From the NCBI GenBank assembly GCA_964499285.1, contig CAZCLA010000013.1:1-64000 (forward strand): DNA of 64,000 nucleotides. Direction: 5' to 3'. The stretch is from JAGFIY01 sp964499285 (GTDB taxonomy: Bacteria; Bacteroidota; Ignavibacteria; Ignavibacteriales; Melioribacteraceae). The notes under the pieces were generated by a model. That model was given only the letters and a program-made list of their open reading frames with translations, did no database searches and had not been told where the DNA came from. Shown here piece after piece: positions 45,277-53,382 of this stretch. Every line of letters starts with the position of its first letter. The stretch's first letter is position 1. The translations under genes were made by a program, and so were the position numbers.

Positions 45277-46665
45277 ATGAAGTTAGTAAGGCTACTTTTT
45301 ATACTTTCCTTAATCGGCGGAATAAGTTTCGGGCAGGTTTATCAAGGACCCGCAGCAGGTTCCGTAGCAAGTGGAACAACCGTCAGTACTGGGACAAAAA
45401 TGAACGATCTTGGTGGAGTTCATTTTAAAACTCATCCACCAAAAAATATATTTACAAATATGCTTCTACCAACACCGGAAGATGTTCTTCCACCTACAGG
45501 ACCTGAAGGGTCGAATTATCACGTTGATCCTTTGTTGGCTGAAGGCGAGAATTTACTCGCTCCAATGGATGATTTTTACCTTACAAATGATTGGCAGGGA
45601 ATCCCGGATCAGGGGGCTTTTATTCCACCGGATCCATATTTAGCAGTTGGACCTAATCATATTGTTACCATTGTTAACTCGAGATTTAGAATTCACGATA
45701 AAACGGGCGCGGTTCAACACACAAGAGAAGCTGATAACTGGTTCGGTGTTTCTGGTTCGTTCGACCCGAAAATTATTTATGATCATCATGACAACCGCTG
45801 GGTGATGGTTTGGCTGCTCTGGCCAACCGCACCAACCGCAAAGTTTTTAATATCGGTTTCGGATGATGCTGATCCTAATGGTACATGGTACAATTGGATA
45901 GTACCTTCCAACACTAATGGTAACACTGTTACTTCAAACGCTGCAGATTATCAAGGTGTTGGTTATGATACGGATTATCTTTATATAACCTCTAACCAAT
46001 TTACGGACGGAGGTTCATTCCAATACTGTAAACTTAGGATAATTCCCAAAACTGATCTATACGCAAATAACGCAGGTCCCCTAAATTGGAACGACCTTTG
46101 GGATATAAAACATCCCAGCGGGAATAATGTGTTTGGTGTAAGACCAGCCAGAGTTTACGGCACACCCAGCCAATATTATTTACTCGCACGTTCAGAGTTT
46201 TTGACCGGTACTTACTTCACACTATTTAAGGTGAATCCATCCGGCTCTCCTTCTATGACTGCAGTAAATGTTCCGGTTACATCATACAGCTCAGGCGGAG
46301 ACGCGCAACAGCTTGGTTCTGGGCAGACGATTGACGGCGGCGGAGATGGAATAAGAAATGAACCAGTTTACATGAACGGTTTGCTGCACATGGTTCATTC
46401 AGTAAATAACGGAGGTGCATCAGCCGTTAGATATTGTGCAATTAATGTTGCCTCAAATACCGCGACTTCTGATATAGCAATGGGTGCTCAAAATTATTAT
46501 CACACATATCCTGCTCTTGCAGTTAATAACTCGGGTAACGTCGTTATTACTTATTCAAGATCATCAACAACTGAATATATGGGTGCCTTCTATACAACAA
46601 AGCCTGCTTCTTCAACAACATTGACAGGAAGCAAAATGTTAAAAGCCGGCAACGGTTCATACTAA
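45277..46665 (+). CDS. secreted multidomain protein, 5' part before an in-frame stop
   Basis: This is the N-terminal 462 residues of a secreted protein whose frame continues after a single TAA (46663-46665). The signal peptide is MKLVRLLFILSLIGGISFG. The remainder looks like a bacterial beta-propeller with repeated aspartate/asparagine-rich loops (PPDPYLAVGPNHIVTIVNS, FDPKIIYDHHDNRWVMVW, SDDADPNGTWYNW). It stops at KAGNGSY; the next in-frame residues KTFGGTRNRWGDYNGAWLDP complete the expected propeller blade. If translated alone, the product would lack a sorting domain. GGAGG lies 9 nt before the ATG. A nonsense mutation, a base-call error and readthrough are all possible. Confidence 0.75.
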   Translation: MKLVRLLFILSLIGGISFGQVYQGPAAGSVASGTTVSTGTKMNDLGGVHFKTHPPKNIFTNMLLPTPEDVLPPTGPEGSNYHVDPLLAEGENLLAPMDDFYLTNDWQGIPDQGAFIPPDPYLAVGPNHIVTIVNSRFRIHDKTGAVQHTREADNWFGVSGSFDPKIIYDHHDNRWVMVWLLWPTAPTAKFLISVSDDADPNGTWYNWIVPSNTNGNTVTSNAADYQGVGYDTDYLYITSNQFTDGGSFQYCKLRIIPKTDLYANNAGPLNWNDLWDIKHPSGNNVFGVRPARVYGTPSQYYLLARSEFLTGTYFTLFKVNPSGSPSMTAVNVPVTSYSSGGDAQQLGSGQTIDGGGDGIRNEPVYMNGLLHMVHSVNNGGASAVRYCAINVASNTATSDIAMGAQNYYHTYPALAVNNSGNVVITYSRSSTTEYMGAFYTTKPASSTTLTGSKMLKAGNGSY

Positions 46666-48621
46666 AAGACCTTCGGCGGTACGAGAAACAGATGGGGTGA
46701 TTATAACGGTGCTTGGCTTGATCCAAGCAATGATAACAAGATTTGGCTTTTGACAGAATATGTTGCCTCGACAAATATTTGGGGTTCTTGGGTTGGTGAA
46801 TTGACTTACGATACACCAACCACATATGTGCATGTAAATTCACCTAACGGTGGCGAGTTATTCACCATTGGCAGTAGTGAAAATATTACATGGACTTCTT
46901 CCGGAATAGCAAATGTTAAAATCGAGTTTTCAACTAATAACGGATTAAACTGGTCTACAGTTACAGCAAGCGTTGCGGCAGGGTCAGGATCTTACAACTG
47001 GACCGTTCCAGCCGCTGCTTCTAACAACTGTTTGATAAGAATTAGTGATGTTGCGAAAGATGCGACTACAGATCAAAGCGATGGCGTTTTTACAGTAAGT
47101 TCCGGTGGTCTGGATTGGTCGGAAGTAACTTCAGGAACTAGTGGCGATATTTGGGGTATCGATTGGGTTGATGCAAATGTTGTTTGGATTTGTGCAAGCA
47201 ATGGGGATGTGAAAAAATCAACCGACGGAGGAAGCACTTGGTCTGCTGCTGGTAATGCCGGTGAAGGAGCTTACTCGATTGCCGCAATAAGTTCTACTGT
47301 TGCAGTCGTTTCTTTAGGACCAAGCTCCGGCAACGGAAAAATAATGAGAACTACAAACGGTGGTTCATCGTGGACACAGGTATACACAGCGACCGGTGCA
47401 TGGTTTAACTTTGTTGATAATTTTGACAGCAACAATCTCTGGGCTCAAAGTGATCCAATTGGTGGAACATTCCATATTGTAAAGTCAACCAACGGAGGTG
47501 CAACTTGGTCTCTTGCGCCAAATCCTCCGACACAGCCAACTTCAACAGTTTTTGGTGCAAACGGTTCGTTTTATCGAGTCGGCAACACTTGCTGGTTTGG
47601 AACCGGAGGAAGCGCTGCAACGAGTGCAAATAGAGTTTATAAATCCTCTAACGGAGCAGATGGGCCCTGGACCTTCGGTACTACATCCGATGAATACGTA
47701 GGAACCGTGGCATTCAGCAGTGAAAGCGGAAACGGTTTAGCAGGTTTTTGGTCAAGTTCTGCAACAAATAAAGTTAATAAAACAGCGAACGGCGGTACTA
47801 GCTGGACGAGTCAAGCCGCTTCAATCGGTGACGTATTTGGCCTCGATTATGTTAGAGGAACGAGTTATGCCTGGGCAGGCACTTCAACCGGTATTTGGCA
47901 AACTTCTAACAATGGCAGCTCATGGACAGAAGATCAAATTCCACCGACCGTAAACTCCGATATTTATGTTGTTAGATTTTTTAATGACTCAGATGTGGGG
48001 CTTGCCGGTGGAGCAGGCGGAGTGCTTCTTAAATCACTTTTGGGTAGCGTTGTTCCGGTTGAGTTTACCGCATTTACTGCTTCTGTAAATGAGCAGAATA
48101 TTTCACTTAACTGGTCGACAGCAACCGAAACAAACAACAGGGGATTTGAAGTAGAAAGAAAAACTTCGCGCGATTGGGAAACCCTATCCTTTATTCCCGG
48201 CAGAGGAACCACAAGTCAAACTTCGACATACAGTTTTTACGATGATCTTGCTGAAGAATATTATCGTGGAACGGTTAGTTATAGATTAAAACAATTGGAT
48301 TACGACGGAAGTTTTGCTTATTCGGATGTGGTAAATATAGAAGTCGATTTCTCTCCTAAGAATTATACACTTGAACAGAATTATCCAAACCCATTCAATC
48401 CGACCACTACAATTGTTTATCAACTTTCGGCTGACGGCATGGTTAAATTAAAAGTGTTTGATGTCCTCGGTAAAGAGGTTGCAAGTCTCGTTAACGAACA
48501 TCAAACAGCAGGTAAATATTCGTTTGAATTTGACGCAAGTAATTTGTCAAGCGGCGTTTATTTCTACAGACTTGAATCAAACGGATTTTCTGCAATGAAA
48601 AAATTGATTCTTTTAAAATAG
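46666..48621 (+). pseudogene. secreted multidomain protein, 3' part after the in-frame stop, with sorting domain
   Basis: This is the continuation of the 45277 frame; the first ATG inside it is at 46750, with no ribosome site or signal peptide. Domains in order: end of the first propeller; an Ig-like domain (VNSPNGGELFTIGSSENITW) near codon 517 of the joined frame; a YCF48/BNR-type propeller from ~624 with repeated TNGGSSW/STDGGSTW; a fibronectin-like segment (VEFTAFTASVNEQNISLNWS); and a Por sorting domain from ~1031 (EQNYPNPFNPTTTIVY ... KKLILLK) without the 7-residue insert. It cannot be exported unless the TAA is read through or is an error. Confidence 0.8.
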
Positions 48622-48647
48622 TAAGTGTGTCAATTTTGAATAAATCG

Positions 48648-48677
48648 GAGCCGCAAAAAATTTGCGGCTCTTTTTTT
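48648..48677 (+). terminator. rho-independent terminator after the secreted multidomain gene
   Basis: A 10-bp stem GAGCCGCAAA (48648-48657) / TTTGCGGCTC (48661-48670) with a 3-nt loop is followed by seven T. It separates the plus-strand gene from the convergent SNF2-like gene. Confidence 0.92.
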
Positions 48678-48683
48678 GTCTTT

Positions 48684-51515
48684 TTACAAAAGTCTGAATT
48701 GATTAAGTAGATTGGTGAGTGCCAACGGATCGATGAGGGAGTGATCGCATTTTATACCTTGCACAACGTCATTCAGACCAGGAGAAAGTAAAAAGACTAA
48801 AACTTCGTCATACTCGTTGTTTATTGATGAGTAAATATCTGCATCAAAAAGATTTGAAAATTGATAAGTATTTATCATTATAACTGCTGCTGATTTTACC
48901 CGTGTCCCGATTTCGTTTACAGCTGCACCAAAAGAAAGGTTTTCGTCTTCGACGATTATTTGTTCAAATCGATAATTCAATAACTTCAAAAGACGTTTAA
49001 CTTTTTCCATTTTATCTTCTGCCGGAAGATTGAAAAACTTTTTAGTAAGATCCGAAATTATGCCTTTGGTTTCAGTAATCATCTCTGTCCTCCGCAGCAT
49101 TGTTTCACTTTTTGATTTTTGATTTCTTGTAGCGATGTTTTTATTGAACAAATCTATCCATTCATCCTCTTCGATTAATTCATTAAAGGATTGTGCCGGC
49201 AAGTTTTCAAAGATACTTTTGTTCAAAAGTCCTTTCTTCCGCAATAAATCTTCAATATCTTTTTCAATTGTATCCTTTGAATAATAAGAATAGACTGTTC
49301 TGAATGTCATATCCGAATTTGAAGCCGGCAGAAAATTGTTTTCGTTCTGCCAGAAAACAGCAGGGTTCCACCATTTATCGAAGTGAATTAGATATGGAAC
49401 CTCGGGAAAATCAATTTGCTTCAACTGTCGTTTTAAACTACAAATTAATACCGTGTTGTTGTTATTCTGAGTAAATTTTTTCAAAGATTGAATTATAAGA
49501 TTTGCAGACATTCCTGAAGTTATTTTCTCATATTTGAGTCCGCTGTTTTCTAAACTCTGTTCAATTACATCTAAACCCTGTTTTTCGTATTGTGTCAACA
49601 CAATGCATTGTTCACGGTTTTTAGAAAATTTATTTAACTGTTTGACGAGCAGATCAAGTTTGTTGCTTCTTCTTGAACTTGTAACGCAGTTTGAAATTTG
49701 CATTAATCGATGAATTGCAGAGAATACATTTGCTTCGAATCGATAAGGATTTCCATTCTTTTGTAATTCAATCAAACTTTCAAAGGATTCATTTAAAGTT
49801 TGATCATATTCTAGCTCCTGCTGTGAATCAAGATCGATCCAATAGTTTATATACTTAGTTTTTGTTTTTTGCTTTTGAGTTTTATGTGTTTCTTTGCGCG
49901 TACGACTGAGATAATTTGTTTTCGATTTACACCTTAAAATATCTTTCGCAAAAATTGTATAAATCTCTTGCTTGCAAAATTCAGGCTTAATTCCGGAAAG
50001 CAGCCAAATAAATTTTGGCGTTAAAAATTCATGTATTTGCTTGAAATCAAGTTCCTTTTGCAACAGTTGCTCACAATTATCGAAGACGACAAGATCAAAC
50101 TTCTTAAATAATTCTTTTTCGATGATTCCAGTATTAACGTCCTCAAATAAATCATTATAAGAGGAGATACTTAGTTGTTCATTTCCTTGCCATAGCTTTG
50201 ATCGCTCTTCAAGATTACCCGTAATTACATTGACCGGAAGTTCCGGCAAGTCATCAAAAATTTGATTTAGCCAGCCGGAGGAAGTATTCTTCGATCGAGA
50301 ATTTTCATGGAAGCCAAATTCTTCTTTATCTGTCACAATTAGCATGTTTTTCAATCGATTATTTTCAATTACTTTCCTTAAAGATCTAATCGTTTGAATA
50401 TATTTCCCCAATCCAAATTCATCATTTAAGAATGCAAATTTGTTGCTGCTGAGAAATTCAATTCCCTCTTTCTGATAATCGAGAAGCAATGTGTTTGAAA
50501 CTTCTCTGAAAGACAAAGTGAGATAAGGGGAAAGAATGCTGTCAAATATTGAGAAGTCATTCTTTCTTGAGCCGAAATCATCTATAATTCCGGAGTTATA
50601 GTTGAGGTAGAAAATTTCAACCGTTGGCTTATCTGCATCAAACTTGAAGGAAGAAATACTTACCGCACGGATTTCTAAATCGGGATTGATAATTTTTATC
50701 TCTCTCCCGAGATGAATTTTTTTTAAGAAATATGTTTTTGAATGATAGTCCGAAGGTTTGAGCAGATTTATTTTTATTACAACAGCAGCAGTAGATATTT
50801 TCCAGTTCCAGAGAGCTGAAGTAAAAAACATCATATCATCGGAATATTTGAACTCATCTAGAAGTTTGAAATTATGAATTTCTGGAAGCACCGAAAATGT
50901 ATGATTGATAATTTCAGTAAAACTAAGTTCATATTCATATTTGAAGGTTTCTTCCGAAGAATTTTTAGAACTTTTGTGCTTAAGTAAATCTTGTGAAACA
51001 TCTATATATTTGTTCGCAAAATCAATTGCGATGATTGGACTGATGAAGATATCAAAATTGTATTTTTCAGTTACTTTCGTCTCGTCTTTGAAAGTAATCT
51101 CGAGTATCTCTGGAAAATATATTTTTTCCGAAATCAATACAGTAGAATCTGTAACATTGAATAAGAAAGCACTCAGCTTTTCTATGTGAGGTTCCGAAAA
51201 ATTATTACGCTGAATCTTCTTTGATTTTGTAGTTCCGAAACCAAAGAAGATTCTATTAGATTTTGAAATTTCGATAAAGCTTCCTTCAAAAGTCTTTGTT
51301 TCTTTAGAAGCCTTGATTGAAAATTTGTATTCATTAACGAACGAATCAATTAATTCAAGAATGATATCAGCAGTATCATAATGCTTATAATACAGAGCCG
51401 GAACTTTTTCTTCGATTAGATTAGGCTGTTTTATCCAACGTGTCCATGGAAATATTTCCGGCGGAACGACAGGTGCTGTGCGGCTTGCAACATTTTTACG
51501 CAGATCCCGCAGCAT
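48684..51515 (-). CDS. SNF2-like helicase-fold protein with degraded ATPase motifs
   Basis: This 943-aa protein aligns by motif to SNF2 ATPases but lacks their catalytic residues. After ~350 N-terminal residues of unknown, strand-rich sequence comes LLDYQKEGIEFL and LNDEFGLGKYIQTI: Walker A GLGK (Lys371) followed by Tyr instead of Thr. The DEAH box is DNCE (479-482). The second RecA half has FDKWWNPAVFW (WNPA at 716-719), but the arginine-finger motif that normally follows is replaced by QNENNFLPAS. The C-terminal ~100 residues have alternating strands and helices ending LIDPLALTNLLNQF, vaguely like Mrr-type nuclease folds. ATP hydrolysis is therefore doubtful. It starts 3 bp after the stop of the small partner gene, so they form an operon. 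Function unknown. Confidence 0.8.
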   Translation of the reverse strand: MLRDLRKNVASRTAPVVPPEIFPWTRWIKQPNLIEEKVPALYYKHYDTADIILELIDSFVNEYKFSIKASKETKTFEGSFIEISKSNRIFFGFGTTKSKKIQRNNFSEPHIEKLSAFLFNVTDSTVLISEKIYFPEILEITFKDETKVTEKYNFDIFISPIIAIDFANKYIDVSQDLLKHKSSKNSSEETFKYEYELSFTEIINHTFSVLPEIHNFKLLDEFKYSDDMMFFTSALWNWKISTAAVVIKINLLKPSDYHSKTYFLKKIHLGREIKIINPDLEIRAVSISSFKFDADKPTVEIFYLNYNSGIIDDFGSRKNDFSIFDSILSPYLTLSFREVSNTLLLDYQKEGIEFLSSNKFAFLNDEFGLGKYIQTIRSLRKVIENNRLKNMLIVTDKEEFGFHENSRSKNTSSGWLNQIFDDLPELPVNVITGNLEERSKLWQGNEQLSISSYNDLFEDVNTGIIEKELFKKFDLVVFDNCEQLLQKELDFKQIHEFLTPKFIWLLSGIKPEFCKQEIYTIFAKDILRCKSKTNYLSRTRKETHKTQKQKTKTKYINYWIDLDSQQELEYDQTLNESFESLIELQKNGNPYRFEANVFSAIHRLMQISNCVTSSRRSNKLDLLVKQLNKFSKNREQCIVLTQYEKQGLDVIEQSLENSGLKYEKITSGMSANLIIQSLKKFTQNNNNTVLICSLKRQLKQIDFPEVPYLIHFDKWWNPAVFWQNENNFLPASNSDMTFRTVYSYYSKDTIEKDIEDLLRKKGLLNKSIFENLPAQSFNELIEEDEWIDLFNKNIATRNQKSKSETMLRRTEMITETKGIISDLTKKFFNLPAEDKMEKVKRLLKLLNYRFEQIIVEDENLSFGAAVNEIGTRVKSAAVIMINTYQFSNLFDADIYSSINNEYDEVLVFLLSPGLNDVVQGIKCDHSLIDPLALTNLLNQFRLL

Positions 51516-51518
51516 TTT

Positions 51519-52046
51519 TTATTCACTCGTTTTTTGCAGATGAACTTGTTCGCATGCAATTTTCAACCGCTCAAAAGGTTCAGTTAAAAGTCTTTGTTCG
51601 GCAATGTTTGAAAGCACTTTTGCGATTTCAGGCAATTCAGAATGAAATTTTTTTTCCGTCTCAATAAATACTTTTTCTTTCGCACCTTTGGGTGAAAGTA
51701 ATTCCTCGTGAGTTCCATTTAGGTGACCTTCTGCTTCGTTATAGACCCTAATGACTCTTATGCCTTGCTTGTTGTTTGTGCCGAGAAAAAGAGGATCACG
51801 CGCAAGAATAAGATCAACTTGTTCGCTTACGGCATTCAGCAGCGGAACTGCAACAAGTTCAACTAAAATGTGTTCACGAAGTACATCGCCATAAAGTGTT
51901 TTTTGAAAATTTGTTGGTTTGATTGGAGCTGTTACTCTAAATTCAACCGGTTTTGTATCTTTATCGGTTACGAGGATGGCTCCCATAATTCCATCGTCGT
52001 CATCTAGAGTGTACGTCTCCAAAAAAGCTAAATTAGCAAGTTCCAT
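51519..52046 (-). CDS. unrecognised 175-aa partner of the SNF2-like protein
   Basis: I do not recognise this family. The ATG at 52046 is chosen because GGAGG lies 4 nt upstream; the longer TTG frame from 52085 is unsupported. The protein is soluble, with an N-terminal strand-rich part (AFLETYTLDDDDGIMGAILV, TDKDTKPVEFRVTAPIKP), a helix-rich middle (LYGDVLREHILVELVAVPLL) and a charged C-terminal half. It ends 3 bp before the start of the SNF2-like gene, so both are very likely made together. No catalytic motif, metal-binding pattern or signal peptide is seen. A scaffold or regulatory subunit for the SNF2-like protein is an inference from position. Confidence 0.75.
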   Translation of the reverse strand: MELANLAFLETYTLDDDDGIMGAILVTDKDTKPVEFRVTAPIKPTNFQKTLYGDVLREHILVELVAVPLLNAVSEQVDLILARDPLFLGTNNKQGIRVIRVYNEAEGHLNGTHEELLSPKGAKEKVFIETEKKFHSELPEIAKVLSNIAEQRLLTEPFERLKIACEQVHLQKTSE

Positions 52047-52191
52047 CACTCCTCCGTTGATTGGATTGAGCGATTGAAATATCAATTCTTGTGCCTTAGA
52101 AATTGTTAATAATTGGGAAGAACATTAGGAAAAATGAAAACCGCAGCCGGTAAAAATTACCGATTGTAACGAAATGATCTTGTAAAAAAAA

Positions 52192-53220
52192 TTATAAATT
52201 ATTTTCTTTGATAAGTATTGTTTCGTCGATCACTTTGGGTAGTTTTATTTTATAAACTTTGCCGGAAGGATTTTTCAGATAATTTGTTCTCAGCCAGGGA
52301 TTAAGGTCTTTTAAAATTTTATAATTTATACCATGAATAAATGCCCAATCAGCAAGGTCGTCAATACTTGAAGTTACGTCAAGGTTATAAGTTTCTATCG
52401 GATAATATAGTTCTTCGCTCTTTATATCGAAGCCGTATTTTGATGGATCGTTAAGAATTGTTCTTACCGCCAAAATTCTAAACATATATCTTGATGTTTC
52501 GGGATTTAACACAAGGTTATAATAGTTTTTTGTTTTCTGCCGCTCAAGTTGTCTTTCAACACCTTTTATTCCCATGTTGTAGGATGCAGCAGCTAAAGTC
52601 CAACTGCCGAATTTTGCTTTCGCTCTCTTAAGATATCTGCAGGCTGCTTCAGTGGCTTTTTCAACGTGATATCTTTCGTCAACACTCTCGGACACTTCCA
52701 ATCCATATTCCGTGGCTGCTGATTTTACAAACTGCCAAAATCCCACTGCTTGTGCCGGACTTACGACATTCAGCAAATCGCTTTCAATGAGAGCAACATA
52801 TTTCATATCCTCGGGAATACCATTTCTCCTCAATATCGGTTCTATTAGCGGGAACCATCTGTTCGATCTTTTGATAAAGAATACCATTGAAGAGTGCCAA
52901 TAAGTGTTTACAACAATCTCACGGTCAAGTCTTTCACGGACGTCATAGTTTTGCAGCGGAACCCTTTCGCCGCAGAAATTAAGAGATTCGGGAAGCGGTG
53001 GTGAAATAATTTTATATTGATGAGGAAATCTGTCTTCTTCAAGTTGAAACACTGTGCCGGAATCTGATTCAACCTCCTCATTTTTGGGCGGGTTATCGGT
53101 TACAAATTTTGGATAATATGTTGTAAGAAGAAATATGGCAATCAAAGCAAAAATTATCAGTACAATCGTATTGATAAATATTTGTAAGATACTCATCTTT
53201 TTTTGGCTTGAACGGTTCAC
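52192..53220 (-). CDS. membrane-anchored lytic transglycosylase (SLT/MltD-like)
   Basis: This peptidoglycan lytic transglycosylase (342 aa) cleaves the MurNAc-GlcNAc bond, forming 1,6-anhydro-MurNAc. An N-terminal membrane anchor (ILQIFINTIVLIIFALIAIFLL) follows a basic start. The SLT domain has catalytic Glu146 (ALIESDL), GFWQFVKSAATEYGL and AAASYNMGIKGVERQL. The C-terminal ~80 residues contain LEELYYP-like strands ending in VYKIKLPKV, resembling the region before LysM domains of MltD, but no clear LysM repeat is present. A GTG at 53220 is used because it keeps the basic residues ahead of the anchor; an ATG at 53196 is possible. Confidence 0.88.
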   Translation of the reverse strand: MNRSSQKKMSILQIFINTIVLIIFALIAIFLLTTYYPKFVTDNPPKNEEVESDSGTVFQLEEDRFPHQYKIISPPLPESLNFCGERVPLQNYDVRERLDREIVVNTYWHSSMVFFIKRSNRWFPLIEPILRRNGIPEDMKYVALIESDLLNVVSPAQAVGFWQFVKSAATEYGLEVSESVDERYHVEKATEAACRYLKRAKAKFGSWTLAAASYNMGIKGVERQLERQKTKNYYNLVLNPETSRYMFRILAVRTILNDPSKYGFDIKSEELYYPIETYNLDVTSSIDDLADWAFIHGINYKILKDLNPWLRTNYLKNPSGKVYKIKLPKVIDETILIKENNL

Positions 53221-53382
53221 TTAAAGTCCGAATAAAATTATCTTGTTAGAATATAACAAAAATTGAATCTAAACCAAGTTTTCAGAAAACGCAATTAAAT
53301 GAGACAACGAGTCTTGATTTAGTGCATTTTTGGAATTAAATTCTAATATCCAACTACAATTGAATATATATTAGGAGTCAAT

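Noticed and set aside
46663..46665. Recoded stop (selenocysteine or pyrrolysine)
   Set aside because: The codon is TAA, which is not used for either recoding, and no associated structure or cofactor logic is apparent.
52149..52165. Terminator between the lytic transglycosylase and the 175-aa gene
   Set aside because: The stem (CGGTAA/TTACCG) is only 6 bp and no adjoining T-run is present; too weak to list.
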